Below are positions 1 through 13,330 of a stretch of 64,000 nt of DNA, piece after piece (within the stretch, counting starts at the first letter, position 1; the number at the start of each line of letters is the position of its first letter). The notes under the pieces are model-generated. The model had not been told where the DNA came from and did not search any database. It worked only from the letters and a program-made list of their open reading frames with translations. The translations under genes and the position numbers were made by a program. Source of the DNA: Dryas octopetala (Eukaryota; Streptophyta; Magnoliopsida; Rosales; Rosaceae); assembly GCA_963921425.1 (NCBI GenBank), contig OY992835.1, forward strand, positions 15,562,001-15,626,000. The letters are read 5' to 3'.

Positions 1-700
1 CATGGGCCAATGCCAACAGGTGTAATTTTTATAAAGGACCGCCGATCTGAGGCAAGGAATTTAAGTTGCCAAATGTTTAACACAGGAAGGATAGACCAAA
101 GTCTTGTACTTGTAGAACATGTTACTAGTACTTACAACATTAATAATGAAATCCTGACTTGTCTTTTACTAGACCCATAAAAGTCACATGGGTGAAACAT
201 GACTCTACTAGATTTATCGTAAGTAACCTATTTGTTAATATCAAATGATTCGATTATTTCTGGGTGGTTAGGCTATTATAGACAGGAGCTGAATGTAACA
301 TTCTAGGATCCCATATCGCCAGTCCCTTGTTAGAATAAAAAATCGTTTTGAATGGCATTATTGTGACCCCCTTTTAATATCATTTTTTTATTACAAGTTT
401 GCATTTAATAGAATTACTTAAAGACAATGTTAAAAAATATTGGATTGCCCGAGCATGGTGACTGCCCTCCGTTAAATTTAAAAAAGAAAAAGAAAAAAAG
501 AGGGCACTACTCAGATGGATGCAGCGGCCATGGCCGCTGGGGTGCATAGATTGGGGCAGCAGCCCCACTCTTCTTCATTGGCCCATAGTGTACCGTTTAT
601 ACATTAAAGATGAGCAGATTCAGACCCAACCAGTTGCCATATTAATTAATGTGATAAGTCCACAGGCCCAATTACAATGCAAAATAGATTGTGTACTCAC
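1..700. other. No exon recognised; probable last intron(s) of the AspRS gene
   Basis: The next AspRS exon should encode the conserved C-terminal block with class II motif 3 (GGIAYGLDR-like). I cannot find it here, so an intron longer than 700 bp or a truncation is implied. The stretch is AT-rich. It includes an exact 18-bp palindrome at 522-539 (CAGCGGCCA/TGGCCGCTG). No other gene is supported. Confidence 0.4.
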
Positions 701-3700
701 TTGTTCAGGCGAGATGCCAACAATTTCCAAAAGCTTTTGCTGGACCTCTTGTTTATAAATTCTCAAACTTCCCCCACCAATCTGAAAGAACAGTAGGAAA
801 CATCACATCAATTTTATATCTAGGAGAGAGCATTAGAAAATGCCTTGGACTTGAGGCTGCTAGAGGGGAAACGCACAAAAGATAGTATACCTCAACTCCA
901 TTGTAAACCATGTCATAAGCTAAAGCACAAGCGGAGGAAAGATCTTTCAAGTCTTCAGGGTTTGGGGCAGTGAAAGGGTGGTGCAAGGCCTGAAAATCAA
1001 AAGTGATTTTGAGCATATATGCACACTGTACAGACAAGGAGAGATGGAAGATTTAACAAAGAATAATGTAACGGATTATTCTTTCTCTAACAGATTCATA
1101 ACCAATGAACTAACACAGTTGGAGTCTCTAACTAATGCCTGGAATAAGACACAAGTCTTGATCTAGCTCTTTTGTATGTTGCTTAATATCTGGTATCTCA
1201 TTATGTGGCAGTTCTTTAACATCAAAGTGATAGCAAGGATTAAATATCATCCCCATATCACAAGTTCCCATTGATAACCACTCAATTGTGAATCAGTGTT
1301 AGTACAAATTTTTTTTTTTAGGCGGACATGATAGTACAAAGTTTACAGGAACAAAAACATATAACAGTGCAAGAGACAGACCTCAAGCCTTTTCTCTGAA
1401 TCGATCCACTCAAACATTGGGAAATCAGTCACCCATAGAATTGAATGCCTGGTCTAGATATCAGCCATAATATCCAAAAAAAGAGTCAGAAAATGAAAAA
1501 TACTATAACTATATTCATTCTATAATAGAAGGAATGGTAACACTTACATCATCAACCAAACCTAGCTCATGTGCCACAAAAACCTAAGTCGGTCTAGAGT
1601 TTTATTCACTGATGAATGATGACCCACTGCAAACAAGATAAGATCGCCTGGTCTGGCAGAGCAACGACTCAGAAATTGCTCTATATTTGTTTGATCCAAA
1701 GTAGATACTAATGCAGGAATCCCCTCAATTCCTCCTAAGAGTAAATTATAAAAACCATAAATTGTGAGATACTGAATGAGAAATATCTCAACCATCATAA
1801 ATAAAGAAATAAAATTACTTTTTACCATCACCCAAGACCTTCAGGAAAGGTAAACCCTTAGCTCCAGATTTGATCGCTTCATTGTAAATATCGCCTTTCT
1901 TTAGAGCTGTATTTGAATAACGTTTAGCACCTGAAGGTATGCATAAAACTTTGATAATTCCCCCACTTCTCAAAGTATCGGCAAAAACACTAAAGGGGGA
2001 ATCTGAGAAAATACAGATACCTGCAATTCCAATCAAAGAAACCTCTTTTTAGCAATCATTCACAAAAATTATAAATAAAAAACAAAGGAAAAACGAAAAG
2101 AAAAATGTTGATCAGGTATATCTAGTAAAACACAATGAAACATAGTTAAACCTTACATAAACTTTGTTAACAAAATGATGCAAGCAATTAATGATAGTTA
2201 TTATATGGAAGAATGCCTTGATAATCAAAGGGTTGAGTATTGGAATACTAAGAATTTAGATATATGAAGAGTCATAAATGTTTTACAGGAATACTATAAG
2301 ATGCAAGGATGATATTATTCAACAGTATCCAGTTTCAAGTTTTAGAGGCCATGAAGTAACTGCATCTATTATAATCTGTTACAACAATATAAAATCCATT
2401 AAATGCAAAAATTTTAAGTCAAGGGAAAGATGATTACATCTTTCAACTCAAGGTCGAATCTAATATCTGGCCTGTCTGACCCATATCGGCTCATCGCTTC
2501 AGCATATGTAAGCCTAGGGAAAGGGTTTGGGAGATGTACACCTTTGATCTCTAAAAAAACCTGCAGGATTCAGATCAAGACAGTTTTGTTGTTATAATAA
2601 CAAGGAAAAGAAAAAGTATAACACAGTAAGAGATGGTATGAAGTCATCACAGAAATCATGTTGGCATCATAACATTAAAAACATAGAATCATCCCAAGTC
2701 CAAGAGGTTTTCATTCTTGCCTATGCCAATCAAAACCAACCTTTCTAATCAAATCTTCATTAAGTCTCAGAATGTCCTCCAAAGGAGTGAAAGCAAGCTC
2801 CATATCGAGCTGTGTGAACTCAGGTTGTCTATCAGCTCTTAGATCTTCATCTCGAAAACATCTGCACAAAAAGAAACACATTGGACTCAAAACCAATTTC
2901 AGTTGAAAGCCTGTACAAAGATCACATTATTTGACTTATTATCATAGAGCTTAAGGAAAATGGTCATCTGAAGTAACGAGCTTATTTAAGGAGCGCAGAA
3001 AGCTAAGAGAGCATTTGAAATAAGCAACTACCAACAGTGAAAGCTACCCAAAAAAAAAAATCTGACAGCAACACACCACAAAATTACTTGGCTATTTGAT
3101 AATACTTATCAAAACTGGAAACCATTAGCATTTGCTTGAACAGTTGCGAACTTTGAGGCAAAGCAAAAAATGTTCCTGGCTTCAAATTACACATTAGAGA
3201 AAATCAGCTCCCCAAGCTAAGATGGAAGTATAGTAAAGTAAATATAATTTCGTGCATAATTGGGGGGGGGAGTACCTGAACTCTTGAGGGAACTAAATAG
3301 TCTCGGGCACCTTCTGGTGTGGATCTAGAGAGTATTGGAGTCTCAATCTACCTTACACCATGTTCAAAGAAAACCAAGATCAAAACAAAACTTAACTCTC
3401 TCTCTATTTTTGTCTATGGAATAAAGTAAGCAATGAGTACGGAAATTAGAGACAAAAGTACTTTCGTTTATTGTTTATCAATATGTCACAAAATGGTACC
3501 TCCACAAAACCATGTACATCCTCTAGATATCTTCGAATCAGTTTCACAACTCTATGCCGCAACATTATGTTGAAATTCATTTGTTGCCGGCGTAGATCAA
3601 GGCACCGGTATCTAGGAACACATATCTGGTACTCTTCATTAATACAGCTCCAACAAATATTATGGTAAAAAAAAGACAACTTTTAATCTTTGATGCTATT

Positions 3701-4402
3701 AAAGTCAAACACTAAGAAGTGTGAGATTACCTTAAACGTATCTCCTCCTTAACAGAATCTTTTGCTTCAGTAGTAACCAAAAATGGCAACTTTGACCTCA
3801 CAGCATTCAATACCTGAACATGTTCTGCTGCAATCTGCCACCCAAAGATACATACAAATAAATGGTGACCCAGTAATTATAATACTATATTACCAATGGG
3901 TTTGCATTTGGTGTATAGGTTGCACCTCTACCCAGCCGGTTTTCATCTTCTTGTTGACGGAGTCGACCGGTCTAGACCGGACAAGGCCTTCGACGGCGAC
4001 CACATACTCAAGCCTCAAGTCATTTATGGCGGAATGCGCATCGGGAAACGTATCGGGAAGCGTGGTGACCTGAACGGTACCGGTGTGGTCTCGGAGGTTG
4101 AGGAAAGTGAGGCCGCCGTGGACCCGGTGGAGGGCGACCCACCCGCAGAGAGTGACCCGTTTGCCCACGTCGTTGGTGGAGAGTTCGCCGCAGAACCCGG
4201 TTCGGGTGACCCATTGGAGTGGAATTGGGGGCTTGGGAATGGGAATGGGAGGAGTTGGTGTGGTGGAAGCGGAAACGGAGAAGATGGTAATTGTGGGGTT
4301 GGGGAGAGAGGATTTGAGGAGGAGGAAGGCCAGGAATAGGAGAGGAGGGAGGGGTTTGGAGCGGAGGGGTATGAGAGGGAAGGTTTTGCAGAGGAGGGAC
4401 AT
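701..4402 (-). CDS. Aspartate--tRNA ligase, chloroplast/mitochondrial type, partial, with two apparent frameshifts
   Basis: Class II aminoacyl-tRNA synthetase charging tRNA-Asp in organelles. Twelve exons read on the minus strand: 4402-3926, 3834-3731, 3611-3500, 3347-3276, 3179-3088, 2861-2741, 2560-2438, 2020-1826, 1734-1548, 1453-1382, 989-891 and 781-701. Exon 1 has a Pro/Ser/Leu-rich N-terminus ([10 protein letters not shown]...) fitting a transit peptide, then the OB-fold anticodon-binding domain ([12 protein letters not shown]). Later exons carry [25 protein letters not shown], the motif-2 region [14 protein letters not shown] and the bacterial-type insertion domain ([17 protein letters not shown]). 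About 579 codons are present and the family is usually ~650, so the 3' exons with motif 3 lie off the window. Exon 8 needs one extra base just after its acceptor (~2015) to reach the family frame. Exon 9 lacks a T in a run near 1588, giving an early TAG. All other exon phases agree. Confidence 0.88.
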
Positions 4403-5936
4403 GGCGGGTACACACAGAATTTTGCTGTGGAATGTGGATAGAAGAAGAAGAAGAGACTTGGAAGTTGGAAGGGTTTAAGGATTGGGTTTTTTTTCTATCG
4501 TTTTACTTTACCTGTCATTTTAGCCCTTTTATTTTCTGGGTCAATTCATTTTAACCTAATTTGACTCATATGAAATACCATTTTTAATTGATTATTTTAT
4601 TTTTTTGGGTCAATTTTCATAACGTTTTCTGTACTCTTTCTATATCCCTCTCCATATAGAAAATAGTATAGAAGATGATATGTTGAACTCATGTTCTTTT
4701 CCATGCAAATGCGGTTTACTGTTCCAACTTTAAGAAAAAGTCAGTTTTACATCTTGGTTTTCATTTTAGAGGTATAATTGTTGTTTGAGAACCAACTGAT
4801 GTGAGAGCATCGATGTTATGCCCAACTTTGACTAACTAGGTCCAATGGATTTGAACAAATTCAATGAATCCATTGAATGCTAGTTTTAGTAGTAAAAAAT
4901 CACTCATCTTATCATAGATTGTTGTGTTTTCGTCTCAATGTGAGACTAATCTTATTCTCACTCATGACTTTCTTTGAGTTCAACGTGAGACTAATGTTCT
5001 TTCTTAATTTATTCTACTACATACCATAACTATAACATTATAGATAAGTTATTAGATCATTTGCATTCAAGAGGGGCCTATTATAAGCTTGAACTCATTA
5101 TTAGAATGATTGTTTGATAAATAAATAAAAAGCAATCCCAGCACATAATTAACTTTCCAGATGAATACATTTCACTACAAAGTACATGCAATTTCTTCCA
5201 AAACGTAATGAATTTCTCATCTTCTTTTCTGGAAGGGGTGGTAGGGTAAACCTTGTCATATTGCCTGCGTTTACATACTGTTCACAAGCTTCTCTGTCCC
5301 CTGCCTTCATTTCTTTTTCCCAAACTTCACACGATTTGCCTACACGCCAAAAAGAGACTAAAATGAAGTTTCCCAACGGACACAATGAGTCAGCATTGCT
5401 GCATTGGGGCCCCAAATGTCGTTCTCTGAAACCCTATTTCCATCTGCTTCATTTTCACTTCTTTTCCTCCCATTTTCTAGCCATACTTATCCCATCCATG
5501 AAATTATAGCAAACATGGTTCCACGAAAGGATGACATTGTGGAGAAATCACTCACCAATTACCATCCAGTTTATGGCTTTTGGATTCTATTTTTTTCTTG
5601 TAATTTTAAAGTTTTGCAAGTGCTTTCTCTCTGCTTGTATTATATTCTACAGATCTTGTCAACATGGATTTTCTTGGAAGATGCTGTGAGCTTTATGGAC
5701 ACTTAAAGTCAAGCACGTGCACTTACTCTCAAAGTTTGTCATTTATTTGTTTGTCAACCTTTACCAATTTCTCTACCTTTCACACTAGCAAATTTCCCCA
5801 TCTAGCAAATTAATATTCAGAGAACCTTCCATCTTTCCTATATAATAATATGGCTGGAGGAGACTTGTGTACTTAGAGCTCTCTAGTGAAAGAAAAAAGG
5901 AAAGGAAAAAGAAAAGTAGAGTTTTGAAGGTTTTCA
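4403..5936. promoter_or_regulatory. Intergenic region with 5' flanks of AspRS and ANK-A; TATA box near 5839
   Basis: Divergent intergenic DNA between AspRS (minus) and ANK-A (plus). A TATA-like TATATAATA begins at 5839, 98 bp before the ANK-A ATG. ANK-D, ANK-E and ANK-H have TATA-like boxes 79-100 bp before their ATGs. About 5330-5450 resembles the flank upstream of ANK-B (~16500-16620), including a stretch around GCATTGGGGYCCCAAAT, so the duplicated unit includes upstream DNA. No coding gene is supported; short ORFs here look like chance. Confidence 0.5.
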
Positions 5937-8169
5937 ATGGATTTTAGTCTTTTAGAGGCAATTAAGAGAAATGATATGCCCACATTTATTAGCTTAGTTA
6001 AGAAAAATGGAGGAATTCTTGACCAGAAAGAAGCTGATACTTGTAACACACCATTACACCTTGTGTCAAAGTTTGGATGCCTTGACATGGTGTCCAAAAT
6101 TGTCACGTTGCGGCCTGATATGGTTGCTGCGGAGAATAAGAACCTGGAGACTCCAGTCCATGAAGCTTGTCGAATAGGGAATGCCAAGGTCTTGAAGCTG
6201 TTACTGGATGCCAATCCTGGGGCAGCTAGTAAGCTTAACACTGAAAAGAAGAGTGCACTTTTCTTGGCTTGCAGCTATGGCCATCTTGGTGTGGTGAATC
6301 TCCTGCTGAATGAGCCCGGAATGCTGCATTTGGGGGACGATGGGCTTGATCAAACTTGTATCCACGTGGCTGCGTCTGGTGGACACATGGGTAAGTAGTA
6401 AAATTCTCTCATTCAAATTGACATGAAAATTGACACTTTGATTCATTTTTAGGTCCATGTACTTAACTTTTGCATACGTATAATGAAATCAGTATTTCTT
6501 GTGCAGATGTTGTTGGAGAGTTGCTAAGAGTGTGTCCTGACCTTGCTTCTTTGATTGATGAGAAAGGAAATTCACCACTGCACTATGCATCTAGCAAAGG
6601 ACATAAGGAGATAACCTGGACACTCTTAAAGCTTGATCCAAAACTTGCTGAGCAATACAATAACAATGGTTACACACCATTGCACTTGGCAGCAATAAAT
6701 TACAAAATCTCAGTCCTTAAAGGATTTGTCTTGATGGCCCCAGCATCTTTTAGATATGTCACAAAAGATGAGGAGACTGTATTTCACTTGTCTGTGAGAT
6801 ACGGCCAATTTGATGCTTTGAAATTCTTGATCCATGTCTGCAATGGTATTAATTTGTTTAATTGTCGAGATCATTATGGTAACACCATCTTACATCTTGC
6901 AGTTTATGGAGCACGCCATCAGGTGAGATATCATATCATTAAGTAATTTTCAAGGTTGTTTTTGTTTGGATCATAATTTTTTGCATGTCCAATTATGGCT
7001 TTTAACAACTATATTCATGTTTGTTCCAGATAGCAGAGTACCTAATCAACAAAAGAGTGGAAATCAATTCTCGGAACTGTAGAGGACTCACAGCACTTGA
7101 CATCCTTGACCAGTCCAAGTACAGGGTAGAGAATCAGCGTCTTGAAGCTGTATTCATGAAAGCAGGAGGTAAAAGGAGCACTGAGTTGTTACCTCATTCC
7201 CCAAAAGTAGATAGAGTCAATGGTCAGTCAGTAACACTCCTTGAAAACATGCCAAAAAGAGCCCAATTTTTCAAAGAGCATGAGTTGCAGCTGTCCATAA
7301 CAGGTGAAATAGGTTCTCCTGCTTCCAAGACCCCATCTAGCTTATCATCACCACAGTCTAGAAAGTCATCTAGTTTGCCATCTCCCCAATCTAGTAAATC
7401 GTCGCCTAAGCTGCCATCACCCCAATCTAGCAACTCATCGCCTCAGCGTCAAGTTGGGGAGGTATTTGACTATGAAACACAAAAGCCAGAGTCCCTGCTG
7501 TCAACCATTGAGAGACTCCACAATCATCCTAGCAAAAGACACCAGTCAGAACTGAGTGACATTTTCTATGAGCCCCGAAAGAAGCAGCATAAGGCATATA
7601 AAGAGGCGATACAAAATGCCAGGAACACTATAACACTAGTTGCCATTTTGATTGCAACAGTTACTTTTGCTGCTGGTATCAGCCCCCCTGGTGGTGTCTA
7701 TCAGGATGGACCAATGAAAGGGAAGTCAATTGCAGGCAGGACAACGGCTTTCAAGGTCTTTGCAATAAGCAATTATGTCGCGCTCTTCACGTCACTCTCA
7801 ATAGTTGTTGGTCTTGTCAGTATCATCCCCTACCGGAGAAAGCCATTAGTAAGACTATTGGCATTTGCTCACAAGGTCATGTGGGTAGCTGTGGCATTCA
7901 TGGCAACAGCATATGTTGCAGCAGCATGGGTGATCATGCCACATGGTCAGAAAAAGGAATTGGTGCTTGTTGGTTTGTTGGCTATAAGCATTGGCACTCT
8001 GGGAACAGTTTTCATTGGTCTATGTGTGATGCTAGTTGGTCATTGGCTACGGAAATCGAAGTGGAGAAAAGGAAGAAGACAAAGAGGGGAGGCTGGTGTA
8101 GATCTTGAAATGGGAAGCCAAAACTCAGATGTTGAGAGCTCATACAATCTGGGATATCATTCATACTGA
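5937..8169 (+). CDS. ANK-A: ankyrin-repeat/PGG-domain membrane protein (ACD6/ITN1/BDA1-like)
   Basis: Exons 5937-6390, 6507-6922 and 7030-8169 join in frame (intron phases 1 and 0) to 669 residues. Residues ~1-300 hold ankyrin repeats with the usual [16 protein letters not shown] and GNTILHLAV signatures. Residues ~300-480 are a Ser/Pro/Lys-rich linker. The PGG domain follows from ~484 ([20 protein letters not shown], then ISPPGGVYQ) with four hydrophobic segments, the second ending SIIPYRRKP. The tail ends [15 protein letters not shown]. Relatives sit at the plasma membrane or ER with the repeats in the cytosol; ACD6 and BDA1 act in immunity and ITN1 in salt/ABA responses. No enzymatic motif is seen. 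Start chosen because [13 protein letters not shown] aligns with all paralogues and lies 98 bp after the TATA box. Intact by eye. Confidence 0.92.
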
Positions 8170-8779
8170 AGTTTTCACATCCCAAAAGATTGATAAGGAG
8201 ATCTGGTTTGCAAGTAAACATACCTGATTATACTAATATGAAACACTTTGATAGATTTTATTTCATTATTCTTACTTTATTTGATTTAATTGTTATAGTG
8301 AGGTCTAATATGTACTATGTTGATACCTGATAGTCATAGTATAAATGTTCTCCTGTTGGCTTGTTTGTGTATAGTTTCTTACTAGTATACTGCCCGCGCG
8401 ATGCTGCGGGTATAAATAATTATTGAAATTTAGTGAACAACTAAAATATATAAGTGCAAGTGTACGCAGAACTTGAAGACAAAAACAAAGTTTTTAAACA
8501 TAGTATTTTTTGTACACATACATGACTTACGCAAACAATATAGAACATTTGTAGCCATGGTTTAATTACAAAAGCCAAACTGATGAGGCAATTTTTATGC
8601 TGATTAGAATGTTAAGATATTGCTAATATCTTAATATACCAAGTATCATTCAAAAGAGGTTAAACAACAAAAAGGATTAAACAACTTAGTAGTAAATTTG
8701 TTTGTGTTCATATCGAGAAGACTTGCAGAACCTAGCTAGTTGCTAATGAAAACATTTTGGGACAGGTGTTACAGGGAGG

Positions 8780-8912
8780 TCAGCAAACATTGTCGTCCAG
8801 ACTGTCAGTGGGGTCTTCAACTGGTTTTGCAGCAGATGAAGTGGTATTCTTGCCTTCCTCACTTTGTGCAGCAGTGGGATTATCTTGTAGAGTGGTGTTG
8901 TGCTATTGTTGG
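8780..8912 (-). pseudogene. Degenerate exon-like fragment inside the Helitron (possibly RPA-related)
   Basis: On the minus strand a good acceptor (TTTTTTAACTTGCAG) at 8913 precedes a stretch that, in one frame, reads a Ser/Thr/Glu-rich C-terminus (NPTAAQSEEGKNTTSSAA, then VEDPTDSLDDNVC and a stop at 8780-8782). A TAG near the 5' end of the exon breaks that frame. Plant Helitrons often carry replication-protein-A-like genes with such tails near their 3' end, which is the only basis for the RPA suggestion. Confidence 0.3.
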
Positions 8913-10253
8913 CTGCAAGTTAAAAAAATGTTAATTTGTAAATGAAAAGAGTAGTTTAATTGATATTGATGAGATGGGGAAAAATGGGGGCAGGGAATTA
9001 GGCAACTGTATGGAATTTGAAGTTATGTGTTCAAAAGAAGGGCATGCTATAATAATTTTATAGTTGTGCGGTTGTACTTTATTGAATTGGTTTGCCATTT
9101 ATAAAAATTGGAATAAATTATATTTGTGTAGCCAACCATCAGTATTTTCCTAATAGTTCCTGCCCATAACTTTAGAACTAATGATTAACATGGTGCATAG
9201 ACAAAGCAGGTATGATGCTGTACATCAAAACAAATAAGCAGAAAAAGTGGGCCTCACCATAAAGCAAGTAAAATCAGCACCATCAATGAAAGGGAATGAA
9301 CCCTACAGAGGTGACCTAGTTCCCAAACAAAAAGAAATAAAAGAGGCAAGCAGATTTTGTCCACAAATTGGAACCCAGATTGACACTGATACACATTGAA
9401 ATTGATACAATTTGATGCAGGCCCAAACTTAGGTGCAATTTTGAATTTTCAATTTCACAAATGCAATTTTCATTTGAAATTGTTACTTATTAATGACGCA
9501 TTTTCAAACTTAGAATCACAAAGCACAGACAATTTAAGAAAAACTTAGTGACCGAAGACAATTTTGTAAGACGAAAGTCAACTAAATAAGAAGTGACAAC
9601 AGATTATTTACGACAGACATACAAAGTTCAACAATAACACTCAAATTAAGGATCATCAAAAGCAAATAATAGTATGTTACTTCAGAATGAAGGACATAAT
9701 CCCCTTGTTCCAGTTTTACCTTAGTTATCACAATTTTTTATCTCATTTTTTCACCTATCAAGACATATGGAAGACATTGTTTCAATAGTGCTACAAATTG
9801 AGTGAATAATATGTCAATCACAACCCATCATCCGGTTTCAGGACCTCAATCAATTCCTAACCTAAAGCATAAAATTAAGTTACTACAATACTAATTGACT
9901 GAAACAACCTCTCTGTTTCTAATTAAAAAGAATGTTTTTATTCTTACATAATTTTTTTTAGAGAAAATAAATTAAAATTGAAAATAACGCGTACACTCAT
10001 ACACCCAAAGCAAGGCACTGGCACAATATATCTCTTCAATCTTAGCCATGTAATCATGAAATGAAATGGCACATACAAAATATTCACCCAAAAAAAACAA
10101 TGACATACAAAACAACCACATCATAAAATGGCATCATCCCATTTATATCATACCTTTTTTTTTTTTTTTTTTTTTTCTATAAGGAATTGTTATGTTTTGA
10201 ACTTGCCACAGAAGAATTCCAATTCATTGATTCAACATAAATGTTTTTAGAGC

Positions 10254-10258
<5 letters not shown>

Positions 10259-10298
<40 letters not shown>
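10259..10298 (+). repeat. (CT)20 microsatellite
   Basis: Twenty uninterrupted CT dinucleotides inside the Helitron, about 80 bp after a long poly-T run at ~10156-10177. Simple repeat, likely length-polymorphic. Confidence 0.98.
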
Positions 10299-10300
<2 letters not shown>

Positions 10301-11972
10301 CTACTGTGGTAATATTTGCGTCCAAACAAACTTTTTTTGGTAAACACACCAAACAACAATTTTTCTGACATTTCATCAAAGACCTCATATAAAACATAAA
10401 CTAAATGCATGTGTAGAACTGATTTTATTACAACTTTGGAAACATAATTAAAGACAGATCTGGAACTTCCTTCAGGTTAATTCTCAATTCGAGGTATGTT
10501 AAGCAATATGAATAGTAATGTCAGAAATTGATTACCGAATAGGTCTTCACTCTTCTTGAAGAATATGCTAACCAACCTCTTTGAAGCAAAACTCTGTTTT
10601 CATCATGCATCTGCACTGAAAAAGAGAATTAGGAAAACACATGGTCCCTACTTATAGTCCTCATTCACTTAAAAAGTGTTTTTTGTTTGTTTTTTTTTTT
10701 TCTTAGTTTAGATTTTATCTTTAAGAGGGAAGACAACTTGTTAGTTCTTTAATAAATGAAAATAAAATAAAACACACGTAATTAATCTCAACCAACCCAC
10801 ATAGCCATGAAAAGATATAGTAACAAAAAGGAAACACATCAGTAATGGTTCCTAAATTTTAATTATTAAACAAAGTAATGGTTTCTTCACTTTCATATAT
10901 ATGTTCTTATAAAAAAAAGCTATGAGGCTTCTACCAATGAAAACTATCAAACTAAAGATAAGTTCCAGTCACTAATCTCAACCAATCTAATTATAATTCC
11001 TAACTTGTATCTAACCAAACCAAACTGCCTATTTTAAAAGACTGAAACACCATTTGTACTAAAAACAAAAACAATTTGAATAATAATGTCTGAAATTGTT
11101 TACCAAATGAGTCTTCTTAATTCATAATAGAACGAAGCCTGGAGTTTGTGTCATATATCTGCAATGAAAAAGGGAATAAGCAAAACTCAGTTATTATAGT
11201 ACCCCAAAATTTTGTGAATTTGATGATCCTCACTAAGGCATGATTCAAATTTTTTTTATAGAAATCAACCAAAACCTCAAGAGTTAAAAGTAGAACAGAA
11301 ACTAAAAGGTTTATTAGATGATAGTTAAGAGAAATGGGTAACCCAGGTTCTCAGAAAACATATGTTCTTTGAGAAATTACTGTAGCTGATTATATGGTAA
11401 CTCAGAACAGATCTACCCCTGAGTCATCTAGAAAGGGCTTATACTGTTTATAGGTTGATCTGATAGTGCTGCTTAATTTATTAATATGGATTTCAGTGAT
11501 TGTTTACTTATTTGTGATCTTCATATCAGTACTGTAGTTTTGATGAGATAAACATGGATGTTAATGTTTTAACCACCACCAGGAAAGTGTACAGATTTCT
11601 CTGCAATACTATTGATTTAATTAATAAACACCAGCTGAAGGTCCAAGCAGATCAAATTGGATTAAATTGATCTGCAGATAGCATATCAATTGATCAAATT
11701 GTTATTAAATCGTAGATGGTAAAGCCAATTTGATCTGCTATCTGCTATGAATCTTAACCAATTGGATTAAATTGATATGCCAATAACAATGTCATACACA
11801 TCACCAGAAAAGGAACTAATTTGATATGCTAATATCAAAAAAAGGAAAAGTTTATGAGAATAGGCCTACAATGTTGCAAGTTTATGCAGCTAGAATACGA
11901 ACCTTGCTAGAATTTGACACTCACTATTATGTGTCCAGGAAAAACCAGAGGATAGGCCTACAATGTTGAAGT

Positions 11973-12240
11973 TTATTCAATGCTCAAGTTTAGCATTAAG
12001 AACCTTGCGTCAAAAAAGGTGTCACTGGATCTTGAGAAGTTAAGGTCTGAAGATTCAATGCTCTTGGCAATAAGTTCCTGCACAAAGCAAATACTTGTTT
12101 AATTTTAACAGAAGATCAGAAAGTACACGTACACATGCACACACATACATTTGATAAGATCATTAATGCATAGCTAACAATTACCAGATCACCAGCATTA
12201 TCGAGATAAATCTGGACCACTTTCTGTTTTGTTTGTTTGT
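11973..12240 (-). pseudogene. Possible captured two-exon gene fragment in the Helitron
   Basis: Minus strand: an open stretch ending at a GT donor (KVVQIYLDNAGDL, last base 12185) joins in frame to an exon 12077-11973 (ELIAKSIESSDLNFSRSSDT... to a TAA). Acceptor (TTTGTGCAG) and donor (CTG|GTAATT) are both good, suggesting a former host gene. I do not recognise the protein. The upstream GC-richer stretch 12500-13200 could be its original 5' region. Confidence 0.35.
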
Positions 12241-12499
12241 CAAAACAGCATTATCCACACTAAAACAAACAAAACCCATATACCAAAAATCTTAAATTCA
12301 AGCTCAGAACAGAAAGTGCCAGTGCCTAACCCAAAATTCACAATTTCTCAAAATTTCTCAAACTTAACAATTCAAAATGTTTTAGTTTTGCTGGTTTTAG
12401 TTTTGTTTTAATTTCAGCAAAAAAAACCATACCTTACCCCAAAAAAGAAACCAATCTTCAAATCCAAGAAAGTATGGGAACCTGAAATTAAAACATAGA

Positions 12500-13330
12500 A
12501 ATCAAGTCACCGGCGCCGCCACACGCGGCGGTAATCGTGGTGGCAGTGGGTACAAAACCTAGAAATACAGATTTCACAACCAATTGAACAATTCGATACA
12601 ACAATCAGACATAGTAGACAAAGAGGAGTAAAACTCACACAAAACCTGAGGCGTAAAGTCACCGGAGCCGTCGCAGGTGACGGTGGCAGCGGCGGAGCTA
12701 GGGTTCGAATTGGAGCTTTCATTTCGGGACCCAATTGACTTAGATCACGCACACCAATAGAAAGGCCTGGAAGAGAGGAGCAAAACCCGACCAAAATCAT
12801 CACCATCTGTCGCCGGAATAGCCAACATCGGCAGCGGAAGGCCGCCGGACTTCTCCGCCTCGAAACTCCGTGCACGGCGGTCGGTTGAGCAATTTGAAGA
12901 CACCATCATCCTCAGAACGATGGGAGGAACAAAACCCACCCAGTCTGACATCCCAACTCAGCCGGAATTGACGGATCGCCGCCGGAGGACTCGATCCGGT
13001 TTGGGTGTCTTTTCGAGTTTTGGCATAATTTATGGGTTAATCAAATACCATATAAATGAAGAGGAAGAGAAGAGGAAGAAATCGGGACCCATATCGCCGG
13101 CATACGTCGCCGGACGGTGGAGATACGGCCGGATAAAGGGGGCGGAAAGAGACAGAACGAAGAGAACGCAGAGATAGAGAGAGAGAGAGGCGCGTGAGAT
13201 GAGAGTGTTCAGTATTTTCTGGGTTTTGGGCTTTCTAACAACAATCAGGTGAATGACAAAAAAGGGCAGACCAAAACCTGGCATTATCAGAATGGCAAGC
13301 AGATCAAAAAAAAAAAAGAGTGAGAGAGGA
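12500..13330. other. GC-rich interior of the Helitron, no assigned product
   Basis: Marked rise in GC and CpG (CACCGGCGCCGCC-type motifs) compared with the AT-rich remainder, plus a GAGA run near 13175-13190. This looks like a plant promoter/5' exon region, probably captured. Several short overlapping ORFs occur on both strands, none with recognisable domains. Confidence 0.35.

Noticed and set aside
4020-4478. Several long ORFs overlapping AspRS exon 1 in other frames
   Set aside because: GC- and proline/serine-rich shadows of the transit-peptide exon; the AspRS frame has clear homology.
5873-6241. Minus-strand ORF opposite ANK-A exon 1 (similar ones opposite ANK-B and ANK-C)
   Set aside because: It is the complement of conserved ankyrin coding sequence; it recurs only because the sense strand is conserved and has no start context or domain of its own.
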